Shown piece by piece: positions 5,767 to 13,021 of a stretch of DNA of 40,843 nucleotides. Every line of letters begins with the position of its first letter. Position 1 is the first letter of the stretch. Both the position numbers and the translations under genes were made by a program. Origin of the DNA: a virus; IMG/VR virus record IMGVR_UViG_3300042475_001458, positions 1-40,843 of that record; one strand, written 5' to 3'. Below the pieces are notes generated by a model, which was not told the DNA's origin, did no database searches, and was given only the letters and a program-made list of their open reading frames with translations.

Positions 5767-8364
5767 TTACGGTTGCGGGTTAATCCCGGTGCCCGTGGAC
5801 ACCGCGATGCGTTCGCCTGTCTCGACTTCGAGCTGTGCCAGCTCCATTGCCGTCAGGTTGTCTTGCGTGTTCATTGCCTGGCGCACTTGCAGCTCGGCCA
5901 TCTTGCGCTGGGTCTCAGCCTCTTGGCGCTGCTGGTCAGAGGCCATGCGCGCCTGCATCTGCTGCGCGTCGAGCTGAAGCTTAGCCGCGTCCATCTGCGC
6001 CTTCTGCTGTGCGTCCTGCGCATCGAGTTGAAGCTTGGCTGCATCCATCTGCGCCTTCTGCTGCGCGTCCTGCGCCGTGAGCTGGAGCTTCTGCGCGTCG
6101 ATTGCCGAACGCTGCTGATCGCGCTGCGCCTGCATCTGCATCTGCTGCTGTACGAGCTGCACGTTCGGGTCCATCGGAGGCTGCGGTGCAAGCTGCTGCA
6201 TGATCTGCTGCGCCTGCGCAATGACAGGCGGCAGCGATGCGAACACGTTGGCCGCCTCGGCTGCCACGGTCTGGGACGCCTCGGCCAACATGGCGTCGAA
6301 CGCCCGCTTGGCTTCAGGGTCGCGGATCTCTTTGAGCATGTCGCCGATGTCGGTGCCGGTCGCCTCGGTGCCCAGGTCGAATACGCTGGTAGCGTACCAG
6401 AGCGCGATGTGCTCCTTGAGGTGGTTGAGGATCGCAGGGATGAACGTCGGTGCAATGAGCGGGTTCATGCCCAGCGCTGGGTTCATCAGATACGCAAGGT
6501 GCGTCTTGAGGTGGGCGATGTGGTCCTGCTCGGGGAACGCCACGATCGGCCGGGCCATAGTCGCGGCCACGTTCTCGTTCACCGCGTTCTGCTCCTTCGG
6601 CTCCAACGCCGGGTTGAGCAGATCCTTGGCGTTCGGGATCTTCAGCGTCTCGAGGATGCGCTCCTCGACCTTGCGCTGGTTGTAGAGTTGCGGCAGCGCC
6701 GCGCTGCGTTGTGCCACCGCCTGCACCTGAGCAAAGCGCTGAGCTTCGCTGAAGATGTTCGGGTCGGACACGGGCACCACATCAAGCGGGCCTTCGAAGT
6801 CTTGACGCGTTGCCAGTTCCTCGCCGACCTCGTCCTCAATGTCCTCGTCGTTGAGGTACATCGCGTTGAGGCGGTGCAGGATGCCGAGCAACTTGGCCAT
6901 GCTGTTGTGCATGCGCGCATGGATGGCGCTGAACACGACCATGCCCTGCTCGAGCTTAGCCAGCGTTGTGCCAACCGGCGCGTTCGGGTTACCGTCGGCG
7001 ATGTCCTCCATCGTCGTGCGGATCACGCCCTTGCCGGCGTCGACCAAGAAGCCAAGCAGGCTGAACAGCACTGGGTTGGGCGGCGAGTAAGGCAGAGGCA
7101 TGATAAGCTTGCGGATGTCGTCCGCAGCCATGCCGCCCTCGATCTCCATGACCTGCGTCGGTTGGATCTCAAGCGACTGGCCGCCCTTCGAGCCGCCCTT
7201 CAGCTTGAGCATCGTCTGGCTGTTGCTGATGTGCGCCGCGTCGAGCAGCGCACGCAGCGCGCCAGTTGCGGCAGCAGATAGACCGCCGACCATGTGCGGC
7301 AGGCCGATCGGGTACGCACCGCGCCATGGCACGAACGGGAACTCAACGAACCACTGAAGCTCTTCTTGCGCGTCGTCTAGCTCGTCCCAGTTGCGGTAGA
7401 TGCTCAGCACCTTAGACGTCGTCTTGTCCACCGTGATGATGTAAGGCAGCGCCTCATCACCCTCGATGTCGGAGATGACGTAAATCTCATAGACGGTGCG
7501 CAGACCGTCCTCGTTGTAGCTGCTCTCGTCGCGGCCCTCGATCTTCATGTTGGCCTTCTCGGCCTTCGAGTAGTCGGGCTCCATGCTGACCGGCGCCAGA
7601 TCGACGTCGCGGTACATGCCCTGCTTGACGCGGCGCTGATAGTCGAGCTGCGTCAGATACTGAACGTGCGTCTTGCGCTGCGCCGAATAGAAGTTGGTCG
7701 CGGCGAACGGTAAGTACATGTCGTCGATCGCGACGAACAGGAAGTCCGGCCGGTTGCGCGGTTCGTTCCACGTCACCTTCATGTACTGCGCGCCGCCGAG
7801 CGGCACCTGCGTCAAGAGCTGCTCGAGCTCTGCGCGGAACTCAGGCGACTGCGTCGTGAGCTGCCAGTTCATGAAGTCGGTCTTGCGCTTAGCCTTCTTG
7901 ACCTTGTCGCCTGACGGCTCGCCGGGGATGAAGTCCTTGACCGGTCCCTGCGGTGGGAACAGTTCTTTGATGGCGCGGGCTGAGAAGTCAACGCAAGCCT
8001 CGGTCAGCATCGGGTGCACAACCTTGGTCGCGCCCTGGAACTGCGCACCGCCTGGTGCGTCGTCGCCCAGGCCGGTGCGGCGGAGGCCCTCTTCGTACTG
8101 CTCGTCGCGCTTCTTGCGCGCCTGCTTGTCCTTGCCGACCACGTCGAGATAGGTGCGTGCGATCTCGGACAGCTCGCTCTCGGACATCGTCTCGGCCAGG
8201 TTGGCGTAGAAGTCATCGGAGCGTGCGTCGCCCTCGCCGTCGTCCATGCGCACGATCGCGCCGCCGTCTTCGGTGTCGATGACGCTATCGTCCTCGTCGT
8301 CGGGCAGCTCGATTATCTCGCCAGTAAGGATGTTCTCGTCTTCGTCCATGGCCTCGTCCTTCAT
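5767..8364 (-). CDS. Portal protein
   Basis: This 865-residue protein is the right size for a podophage portal, the dodecameric ring at the capsid vertex through which DNA is packaged and ejected. It directly follows TerL, sharing ATGA. An acidic N-terminal arm (1-60) is followed by a conserved-looking core: the helical segment SELSEIARTYLDVVGKDKQA, then GATKVVHPMLTEACVDFSAR and KELFPPQGPVKDFIPG. Later segments such as GLPHMVGGLSAAATGALRAL and GKGVIRTTMEDIADGNPNAP suit the wing and crown of large portals. Residues about 700-830 are a Gln/Ala/Met-rich coiled coil with near-identical 18-residue repeats, likely an extended barrel like the P22 portal. A second ATG at 8349 is a possible alternative start. 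Confidence 0.9.
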   Translation of the reverse strand: MKDEAMDEDENILTGEIIELPDDEDDSVIDTEDGGAIVRMDDGEGDARSDDFYANLAETMSESELSEIARTYLDVVGKDKQARKKRDEQYEEGLRRTGLGDDAPGGAQFQGATKVVHPMLTEACVDFSARAIKELFPPQGPVKDFIPGEPSGDKVKKAKRKTDFMNWQLTTQSPEFRAELEQLLTQVPLGGAQYMKVTWNEPRNRPDFLFVAIDDMYLPFAATNFYSAQRKTHVQYLTQLDYQRRVKQGMYRDVDLAPVSMEPDYSKAEKANMKIEGRDESSYNEDGLRTVYEIYVISDIEGDEALPYIITVDKTTSKVLSIYRNWDELDDAQEELQWFVEFPFVPWRGAYPIGLPHMVGGLSAAATGALRALLDAAHISNSQTMLKLKGGSKGGQSLEIQPTQVMEIEGGMAADDIRKLIMPLPYSPPNPVLFSLLGFLVDAGKGVIRTTMEDIADGNPNAPVGTTLAKLEQGMVVFSAIHARMHNSMAKLLGILHRLNAMYLNDEDIEDEVGEELATRQDFEGPLDVVPVSDPNIFSEAQRFAQVQAVAQRSAALPQLYNQRKVEERILETLKIPNAKDLLNPALEPKEQNAVNENVAATMARPIVAFPEQDHIAHLKTHLAYLMNPALGMNPLIAPTFIPAILNHLKEHIALWYATSVFDLGTEATGTDIGDMLKEIRDPEAKRAFDAMLAEASQTVAAEAANVFASLPPVIAQAQQIMQQLAPQPPMDPNVQLVQQQMQMQAQRDQQRSAIDAQKLQLTAQDAQQKAQMDAAKLQLDAQDAQQKAQMDAAKLQLDAQQMQARMASDQQRQEAETQRKMAELQVRQAMNTQDNLTAMELAQLEVETGERIAVSTGTGINPQP
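5965..6105 (-). repeat. 54-bp tandem repeat in the portal coiled coil
   Basis: About two and a half copies of a 54-bp unit encode an 18-residue helical repeat (AQDAQQKAQMDAAKLQLD). The copies differ mainly at silent or near-silent positions, indicating a fairly recent duplication. The repeat number would set the length of a helical barrel or tail on the portal crown. Confidence 0.8.
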
Positions 8365-9833
8365 ACGGCGTAGGGATTTACCACCGGCTTAGGCGGCGGC
8401 GTTGTGATTTCGTCTTTGCGTGCTTGTACAGCATCAAGCAGTCGCTTGTCCATGCACAGTCGCAAGGCCTGCGTCGTGCTGTCCACAAAGTCGTCGTGCT
8501 TGATGCTGTTCGGCCCAGTGTAGCTGCACAGTTGGTGCAGCATCGGGTCGATCCAGTTGCGCGGCCGGCCGGGGTGCGACGCGCTCTCGGGCAGCCAGAC
8601 CATCTTGCGTGCGAAGATCGGCGACACGATGTGCAGACGCGTCAGCTTATCAGCTCGCCCTGGGTTGTATGCGTAGGCCTCGAGGCCCTCGCGCTCTAGC
8701 ATCTGGCGCAGGCTGATGCCGCTGCCCTTGTCTTCGATCAGCAGGATGTCAGGCTTGCGCCCGGACGTGAGCGGCTTGCTCGATCCGAACATCGGCTTGA
8801 TCAGCGCGTTGTCGTCGTCATCGCCGTACGCGATGTTCATCTCTTTCCTCACGCGCCGGATCAGGTCGGGCATGCCCAGATGCTCTTCCCAACAGTCGAG
8901 CAGCATGATGTTGTTGCGCTTCTCGTGATGGAACACGCCCCAGACTGTGCACGCCGTCGGGTCAGGGTCGCCCTTCTTCTTGTCGTATGTCTGTTCGGTG
9001 AACGCCGTGTCGAGCGACAGGATAACCAGGTCGAAGCGCGGCATCGGCTTGTCGTGCGGCCACAAGCGGAACTGGCTGCGCTTCACAATGCCGCTCTCTT
9101 CAGGATCGATCAACTCGCCGTACAGCTCCTGCCGGCCGAGCGTTGTGCCCTCGTACTGTTGAAGCTGGTCGAAGAAGCTGTCGGGCAGGTTCGTCTTGTT
9201 GTCGTACGTTGAGCCGGCCACAATCAACCGGCCGGCGTTCGGCGCGGTGAGCTTGCGGATGATGTCCTTGGGCCTGGGCGTTGTGGTCCACAGCACTTGC
9301 GGCTTGTCGCCCAGGCGCAGGCCCATCATGGCCATGTCCCACACGTCGTCGTACGGCCAGGCGGCCAGCTCGTCAGCCCAGATGCGCGTGTGCTGCGGGC
9401 CGCGTAAGCGCTCAGGCTTCTCAGCCGTGAAGCCACGTATCAACGATACACCGCCTGTGCAGTTGAACATCTCGATCGTCATGTCGGTCTTGTTATATGC
9501 TTTGATCAGCTCAGGCGGAATGATGTCGAGCAGCCCGTTCTCGAAGCAGGTGAACTTCACGTCCTGATAGGTAGGCGCGATCACCGCGCTGTCGAACCCT
9601 GATGGATCCAAAAATACTTTCCGTGCCAGCCACTCTGCTCCGACGCGCGTCTTACCGTAACCGCGCCCTGCCAGATAGCCGCACTCGGTAAACTGCGGGT
9701 CTTTGCCTTGGAGCTTCGCCGCCACTTCAGGGACTTGATTAGGCCGCGCTGTCTTTCCCCAGCGCTTCTGCCAGACGAGGAAGCGTGCCTGCTTGTCATC
9801 GAGGCGCGACAGGACGGATGCATCAACGGTCAC
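8361..9833 (-). CDS. terL: Terminase large subunit
   Basis: The 490-residue protein is the ATP-driven DNA packaging motor and headful or site nuclease. The ATPase half shows Walker A GRGYGKT (56-62), Walker B IWADE with catalytic Glu155, and the coupling motif LWTTTPRP (181-188). The C-terminal RNase H-like nuclease half has D275 in LSLDTAF, E367-D368 in LLIEDKGSG and the late acidic motif HDDFVD (446-451). All key residues are present and the length is normal. It overlaps TerS by ATGA at its start and the portal by ATGA at its end, giving the usual TerS-TerL-portal cassette. Confidence 0.95.
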   Translation of the reverse strand: MTVDASVLSRLDDKQARFLVWQKRWGKTARPNQVPEVAAKLQGKDPQFTECGYLAGRGYGKTRVGAEWLARKVFLDPSGFDSAVIAPTYQDVKFTCFENGLLDIIPPELIKAYNKTDMTIEMFNCTGGVSLIRGFTAEKPERLRGPQHTRIWADELAAWPYDDVWDMAMMGLRLGDKPQVLWTTTPRPKDIIRKLTAPNAGRLIVAGSTYDNKTNLPDSFFDQLQQYEGTTLGRQELYGELIDPEESGIVKRSQFRLWPHDKPMPRFDLVILSLDTAFTEQTYDKKKGDPDPTACTVWGVFHHEKRNNIMLLDCWEEHLGMPDLIRRVRKEMNIAYGDDDDNALIKPMFGSSKPLTSGRKPDILLIEDKGSGISLRQMLEREGLEAYAYNPGRADKLTRLHIVSPIFARKMVWLPESASHPGRPRNWIDPMLHQLCSYTGPNSIKHDDFVDSTTQALRLCMDKRLLDAVQARKDEITTPPPKPVVNPYAV

Positions 9834-10324
9834 TTGCCTTCGGGTGTCTTGATCGCCAGGTCGGCCAGCTCTAGCATGAGCTCAGGCGACACGAGTGACA
9901 CTTCGGCCTTGATGGTCTCGCCCGGTTTGTTGCCGACGTCGACCGTCTGCTTGTCGCCGTACTTTCCCGGGTTCCACTTAGCCAGGAGCTTCAGTCGGAT
10001 CTCTGCGCGGTTGCGCGCCCAGGCAACGCCTGCGCTGTCGATGCGGCTTGTTGTCTTGTTGCCTTCGCTGTCGAAATCGATCACGCGCTCAGGCTCTGCG
10101 TCGAGGATCTCCAACGCCTGCTCGGCTATGGCATCTGCACCCACGTCGCGCGCACGCGCATACGCGATGGCCAGACTTTCGTCTGCACGTATCCAATCCA
10201 GCCACGCAGTCGGATGCGGAAACTTCTCGGCCGATCGGCAAATAGCAGCGAGCGGCTCGCCGTTCGACAAGCGATGCAAGATCTCTTCAACCACTTCGGG
10301 TTTGCGTTTAGTCGGATATGGCAT
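9830..10324 (-). CDS. terS: Terminase small subunit
   Basis: The 164-residue protein begins MPYPTKRKPEVVEEILHRL. An N-terminal helix-turn-helix (about 9-55: EEILHRLSNGEPLAAICRSA, followed by a PHPTAWLDWI recognition-helix region) and a helical middle (about 60-130, LEILDAEPERVIDFD, then AEIRLKLLAKWNPGKYGDKQ) match small terminases of the Sf6/alphaproteobacterial prophage type. It would recognise phage DNA and load TerL. The stop overlaps the TerL start (ATGA). The upstream ribosome site is weak. Confidence 0.85.
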   Translation of the reverse strand: MPYPTKRKPEVVEEILHRLSNGEPLAAICRSAEKFPHPTAWLDWIRADESLAIAYARARDVGADAIAEQALEILDAEPERVIDFDSEGNKTTSRIDSAGVAWARNRAEIRLKLLAKWNPGKYGDKQTVDVGNKPGETIKAEVSLVSPELMLELADLAIKTPEGK

Positions 10325-10392
10325 GTGCGTGCTCGCGATGCGTCCTCAAGCTTCCACTGAAGTTGCCTAGATAGCACCTCGAGCGACACATC

Positions 10393-10794
10393 TCAAGCCC
10401 ATCCCTCAATCGACCCTGAATAACCGTCCGCCCTGGCACGCGTGCGCTGCTCAGCCAACGTCAAGTTCGGCAGCAGCTTGTCATGCTTGAACGCCCAGCG
10501 GCACATCGAAGCCAGCAGCATGGCACTGCCGATCTCTGACGACGTGTTCTTTGTGATCGGCACCTGGTCACGCTCAAGCGATCGCACCTCGGCAACCTTC
10601 TCCACCTTCAGCTCAGGCTTATCCACCGGCGTCGGTGGCAGCTCTCTTGCGATCACCTTGCGGTAGCCGCGCACAAGCAGCACCGACACGTGGACGCCAT
10701 GCTTGCGACGCAGCGCCTTCACGATCGCCACATCATCAGCCACCGCCATCGTCAGCAGCTCAATATCGTTTCTCATCTCTTGCGTAAGTACCAT
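10393..10794 (-). CDS. First gene of the minus-strand set; possible DNA-binding protein, function unknown (133 aa)
   Basis: Two adjacent ATGs occur at 10797 and 10794. AGGAG ends 6 bases before 10794, so I use that start (MVLTQEMRNDIELLTMAVAD). The longer upstream frame is Cys/His/Ala-rich and looks non-coding. Residues about 5-45 could be a compact helix-turn-helix (DDVAIVKALRRKHGVHVSVL, then a basic RGYRKVIARE). Residues 95-115 are helical (AMLLASMCRWAFKHDKLLPN). It is the promoter-proximal gene of the late set, next to the divergent control region, which would suit a regulator, but no family is recognised. Confidence 0.55.
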   Translation of the reverse strand: MVLTQEMRNDIELLTMAVADDVAIVKALRRKHGVHVSVLLVRGYRKVIARELPPTPVDKPELKVEKVAEVRSLERDQVPITKNTSSEIGSAMLLASMCRWAFKHDKLLPNLTLAEQRTRARADGYSGSIEGWA

Positions 10795-10867
10795 CATGTG
10801 CTCCTCTTCTAAACGAGATACACTACCTGCCACCAAGCAACAGATTGCGCAAGCATCTAATTGCGAC

Positions 10868-10981
10868 GCAGCGTGCAGCATCTGCGCATCATGCTGCACG
10901 AGGTGATCCCAACAAGTCTCAACACAGCGCAGCACATCGGCGCAGCGCAGCGTGACCCCAGCACGAGCAGCGTGCAGCATC
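10868..10981 (+). repeat. 15-bp iteron-like direct repeat pair
   Basis: The sequence GCAGCGTGCAGCATC occurs exactly at 10868-10882 and 10967-10981, 99 bases apart. Related words and reverse-complement forms (GCTGCAT, GACACGCTG) fill the bases between and after. Such arrays suit protein binding at an origin or regulatory region; the protein is unknown. Confidence 0.6.
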
Positions 10982-11029
10982 GTGGGGTACCCCTAAAGGG
11001 GTAACCCCCACACGCTGCATGACACGCTG
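10968..11029. other. GC-rich dyad with strong central hairpin
   Basis: TACCCC (10988-10993) pairs with GGGGTA (10998-11003) over a TAAA loop. GTGGGG (10982-10987) pairs with CCCCAC (11006-11011) after a 2-base bulge. An outer CAGCGTG/CACGCTG pair (10968-10974, 11023-11029) extends the symmetry. No T tract follows on either strand, so a simple terminator is unlikely. It could insulate the divergent transcripts or act at an origin. Confidence 0.6.
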
Positions 11030-11085
11030 CGTCTCGCGCTTGCCTGCAGCATGCAGCAGCAGCATGCAGCATGACCAAATGCTGC

Positions 11086-11139
11086 TGCTGGCTAGTGATT
11101 GCTTGCATAGCTAAATGCTGGCTAGTGATTACTTGCATA
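11086..11139 (+). repeat. Pair of 24-bp direct repeats carrying operator half-sites
   Basis: Copies at 11086-11109 and 11116-11139 match at 23 of 24 bases (TGCTGGCTAGTGATT, then G or A, then CTTGCATA). Each contains a form of the 18-bp dyad with an intact CTTGCA right arm and a 4-of-6 left arm (11090-11107 and 11120-11137). They lie 30 bases apart, close to three helical turns, so bound proteins would face the same side. Confidence 0.7.
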
Positions 11140-11158
11140 TTTATTTTCACGGGGGGCT

Positions 11159-11203
11159 TGCAAGCGTTTACTTGATATGCAATTATACTGATATCAAGCA
11201 AGC
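11159..11203 (+). promoter_or_regulatory. Early promoter/operator 1
   Basis: TGCAAG-CGTTTA-CTTGAT (11159-11176) is the early operator dyad with a perfect left arm and 4 of 6 in the right. TATACT (11184-11189) is the best -10 candidate, though spacing to TTGCAA is long at 20 bases. The leader then carries ATCAAGCAAGCA (11192-11203), also present at the same place upstream of the 14310 gene, and the AAAGGAG ribosome site. It controls the zinc-ribbon gene and genes downstream. Confidence 0.65.
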
Positions 11204-11218
11204 AAAGGAGACACTGAA

Positions 11219-11443
11219 ATGACTACACGCCGCCTCATCAACTGCCCAACATGTTCAGGTTCGGACAAGACGACCCGCAACATCTGGGACGTCGACTTCT
11301 ACGAGCGTACCCGCACTTGCCGCTGCTGCGGTACGACGGTTAAGCTCAAGGCGCTGTCCCCCACCATCCGCGCCAAGCGCGACGCGCACAACGCAAGGAT
11401 GGAAGCTATCCTCCAATCCGTAATCGCAGGAGGCGTGACATGA
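11219..11443 (+). CDS. Small zinc-ribbon protein, first early gene (74 aa)
   Basis: ATG 11219 follows AAAGGAGACACTGAA. The first 45 residues form a zinc ribbon: C9-x2-C12 and C34-x2-C37 (CPTC and CRCC), with a charged hairpin between (DVDFYERTRT). The layout resembles the N-terminal zinc ribbon of the NrdR repressor, but the ATP-cone is missing, so this is not NrdR. Residues 50-70 are a basic helix (SPTIRAKRDAHNARMEAILQ). As first gene behind the early operator it may act on host or phage transcription. Nucleic-acid binding is inferred from the fold alone. Confidence 0.7.
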   Translation: MTTRRLINCPTCSGSDKTTRNIWDVDFYERTRTCRCCGTTVKLKALSPTIRAKRDAHNARMEAILQSVIAGGVT

Positions 11444-11508
11444 CACCGCGCCGCCTGACCGCGCTGCTCCGCCAGCTCGCCGATCAACTGGAGAAGACCA
11501 ATGGCTAA
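11440..11508 (+). CDS. Very short coupled reading frame (22 aa)
   Basis: ATG 11440 overlaps the preceding stop as ATGA and has GCAGGAGG upstream. The frame reads MTPRRLTALLRQLADQLEKT plus two residues and stops at 11508, inside the start of the next gene (11501). The peptide would be one amphipathic basic helix. The ribosome site could equally serve the next gene through re-initiation, so this may be a leader peptide. Confidence 0.4.
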   Translation: MTPRRLTALLRQLADQLEKTNG

Positions 11509-11770
11509 GTACGGCAACGGCAACCCATGGCCAGAAGAGGACGTTGCGCGGATCGCGGGCATGTACCGCGCTGGCATACCCATCAAAGAAATTGCGCGCC
11601 GGTTCGACACCACACCAAACGCGATACACCAGCTCATGGGGCGTAAGAAGGCGTACCGAACGCTCACCCGCAAAGTGGGTAAGGCGGCATACGGAAAAAC
11701 AACCCGCACAGTAGACCAAGGCGACAACGTCAGCGCGCTGTTTGGCAACGCCGAGAGCGAGGCAGAATAA
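11501..11770 (+). CDS. GcrA-like helix-turn-helix protein (89 aa)
   Basis: ATG 11501 gives MAKYGNGNPWPEEDVARIAG. Residues 9-50 form a SANT/GcrA-type helix-turn-helix: WPEEDVARIAGMYRAGIPIK as first helices, then EIARRFDTTPNAIHQLMGRK as recognition unit. GcrA proteins are alphaproteobacterial regulators that recruit sigma70 RNA polymerase at methylated sites. The phage protein keeps the N-terminal DNA-binding fold but is shorter and ends in a disordered, Ser/Glu-rich tail. It could redirect host polymerase or regulate the early genes. Function is inferred. Confidence 0.65.
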   Translation: MAKYGNGNPWPEEDVARIAGMYRAGIPIKEIARRFDTTPNAIHQLMGRKKAYRTLTRKVGKAAYGKTTRTVDQGDNVSALFGNAESEAE

Positions 11771-11804
11771 ATGCACTGGCGCCAAGCTGAGACGCATTGT
11801 CATC

Positions 11805-11912
11805 ATGCGCAGGCAGGGCTCGACGTGGAAAGAGTGCGGCGAGGCTGTGGGTGTATCCGGCAGTGTTGCCCAAGATTGGGTAGAGTTCCTGCCCTTTGAA
11901 TTATCAGTATAA
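11805..11912 (+). CDS. Possible mini helix-turn-helix protein (35 aa from ATG; frame may start earlier)
   Basis: A frame from ATG 11805 reads MRRQGSTWKECGEAVGVSGS, then VAQDWVEFLP, and stops at TAA 11910-11912. The same frame is open upstream into the end of the previous gene (KLRRIVIMRRQG), so a non-ATG start near 11746 is possible. The TWKECGEAVGVSGSVAQDWV segment is a convincing helix-turn-helix. There is no clear ribosome site for ATG 11805. It is either a small regulator or a gene remnant. Confidence 0.4.
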   Translation: MRRQGSTWKECGEAVGVSGSVAQDWVEFLPFELSV

Positions 11913-11925
11913 GGAGACTACTATT

Positions 11926-12111
11926 ATGACCGAAAAGACATGGACCGTCGAGGATCTCAAGGAGCGCGCCTTGCACTTCCAGAGGCTGCACGAAAAGCAT
12001 CTCGCCGCGACTGGCGCTGAGAACACGCCTTACCGCGAAGACTACAAGCATTACCTCGACCGATGGTACGCCGCCGCTGGGATGGGCGAATATGACAAAG
12101 GAGCACTATGA
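11926..12111 (+). CDS. Early protein of unknown function (61 aa)
   Basis: I set the start at ATG 11926 (MTEKTWTVEDLKERALHFQR), because TAAGGAG precedes it; the longer in-frame ATG at 11896 has none. The protein is charged and helical with several aromatic residues (YREDYKHYLDRWYAAAGMG). The stop overlaps the next start (ATGA). No family recognised. Many phages carry such small early genes to modify host functions, but nothing here shows which. Confidence 0.65.
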   Translation: MTEKTWTVEDLKERALHFQRLHEKHLAATGAENTPYREDYKHYLDRWYAAAGMGEYDKGAL

Positions 12112-12326
12112 CTATGACTAACAACTTTCCAAAAGGACCCCTCGCGTTCCCGAACGCCGTCCCCGATACCTTTTACGACTTTAACGACGGCATGACCCTG
12201 CGCGATTACTTCGCAGCTAAAGCGATCAACGGGATGCTAGGCAATCCACGCTATGACAGCACTTCGTTTGCTACGCTCTCCACCTGGGCGTACCAGCTCG
12301 CCGACGCAATGCTCGAAGAGCGCTAA
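12108..12326 (+). CDS. Small phage protein, MTLRDYFAAKA type (72 aa)
   Basis: ATG 12108 overlaps the previous stop and has AAAGGAG 5 bases upstream. The protein has a proline-rich start (NFPKGPLAFPNAVPDTF), then GMTLRDYFAAKAINGML and a closing helix LSTWAYQLADAMLEER. This LRDYFAAxA...ADAML pattern recurs in many phage genomes as small proteins of unknown function; I recall the pattern but know no activity. Confidence 0.7.
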   Translation: MTMTNNFPKGPLAFPNAVPDTFYDFNDGMTLRDYFAAKAINGMLGNPRYDSTSFATLSTWAYQLADAMLEER

Positions 12327-12341
12327 TAAACAAGGAGCACA

Positions 12342-12713
12342 ATGACTATGTCTGACAACTTAAGCTACGCCTGGCGCAACAAGCCTCTTGGCGACGTGAT
12401 GCCAACAAGCCGCCTGCTCGACAACCTCGAGCGCGCCGGCTACCATACGGCAGGCGACATCCTCGACGCCAAGGCGGAGGCGCTGGCCGCTGACGTCCGT
12501 GGCGTCGGGCCGATACGCGCCGGCCGGATACGCCAGACGGTCTTCGACCACGCGAAGCGGTTCGGCTCGTCCGAGACGCCGAACTGGGTCATGGTGCCGG
12601 GTCACGTTGAGTTCACTGAGACAACGCCGTCACTAGCCGACACGCTCATGACGCTGGGCGCGATGCTCGCTGTGGCGCTGCTGTTCTTCGTGACTGTGAG
12701 TATCTTGCTATGA
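12342..12713 (+). CDS. Helix-hairpin-helix (RNAP alpha-CTD-like) domain with C-terminal membrane anchor (123 aa)
   Basis: ATG 12342 follows AAGGAGCACA. Residues 20-70 look like the C-terminal domain of RNA polymerase alpha or a related helix-hairpin-helix unit: LLDNLERAGYHTAGDILDAK, then ADVRGVGPIRAGRIRQTVFD, where GVGP is the hairpin. Residues 101-123 (TLMTLGAMLAVALLFFVTVS plus ILL) are a single hydrophobic segment at the very C terminus, so the protein should be tail-anchored with the DNA-binding unit in the cytoplasm. The combination is unusual. It could tether DNA or transcription complexes to the membrane. The stop overlaps the next gene (ATGA). Confidence 0.7.
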   Translation: MTMSDNLSYAWRNKPLGDVMPTSRLLDNLERAGYHTAGDILDAKAEALAADVRGVGPIRAGRIRQTVFDHAKRFGSSETPNWVMVPGHVEFTETTPSLADTLMTLGAMLAVALLFFVTVSILL

Positions 12714-13021
12714 GCATCGCACCGATCGTCAACGGGTTTCCCCTGCTGAGCCGCATGGCGCGATCTGCTCTTGACTGGTCGCAGCTCGAGACATCGCGCC
12801 GCACAGGCATTCCCAAAACTACACTGGCACGGTTTGAAACGTGTTCCGGAGGGCTTAGCGCGACACAGTGCGCCACGCTAATAGAAGCTTATGAAAGCGC
12901 GGGGCTGACCTTCTCTCAAGAGCTTGGCTCAATCGGTGTCTCGCTGCGCGACAGCGCGACAGTGCTGGCGCAGTTACAAGACCCTGACCGCCGACGCTCA
13001 GACTACAAAGGATCACAGTAA
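12710..13021 (+). CDS. XRE-family helix-turn-helix regulator (103 aa)
   Basis: The start ATG 12710 overlaps the previous stop. Residues 17-60 are a clear XRE helix-turn-helix: ARSALDWSQLETSRRTGIPK with TTLARFETCSGGLS, followed by the usual helix and AGLTF segment (LIEAYESAGLTF). The C-terminal 35 residues are probably disordered. Proteins of this size bind palindromic operators as dimers. It is a good candidate to read the TGCAAG-N6-CTTGCA sites in this genome, but that link is not shown by sequence. Confidence 0.8.
   Translation: MSIAPIVNGFPLLSRMARSALDWSQLETSRRTGIPKTTLARFETCSGGLSATQCATLIEAYESAGLTFSQELGSIGVSLRDSATVLAQLQDPDRRRSDYKGSQ

Larger units (their letters stand above)
10798..11218. promoter_or_regulatory. 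Divergent control region between early and late genes (421 bases, no gene)
   Basis: This is the only long gene-free stretch. It separates minus-strand late genes from plus-strand early genes, so promoters for both should lie here. Visible contents: a 15-bp direct repeat (10868-10882 and 10967-10981); a dense field of GCAGCATG/GCTGCAT words between 10865 and 11075; a GC-rich dyad at 10968-11029; two 24-bp direct repeats 30 bases apart; and an 18-bp operator-like dyad at 11159-11176 followed by a TATACT candidate -10 (11184-11189). The remaining minus-strand frame looks non-coding. It may also hold a replication origin. I could not fix the late promoter. Confidence 0.7.

Noticed and set aside
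5662-7281. 539-codon plus-strand open frame opposite the portal gene
   Set aside because: It lies fully antisense to the portal coding region; its Leu/Arg/His-rich sequence is what a shadow of Gln/Ala-rich helical coding gives, and there is no suitable ribosome site.
10857-11201. 114-codon minus-strand frame in the divergent control region
   Set aside because: The Cys/Ala/His-rich product reflects the GCAGCATG repeats and would run through operators; no ribosome site and no homology.
11219-11443. NrdR repressor
   Set aside because: The zinc ribbon is similar, but the ATP-cone domain is absent and the protein is only 74 residues.
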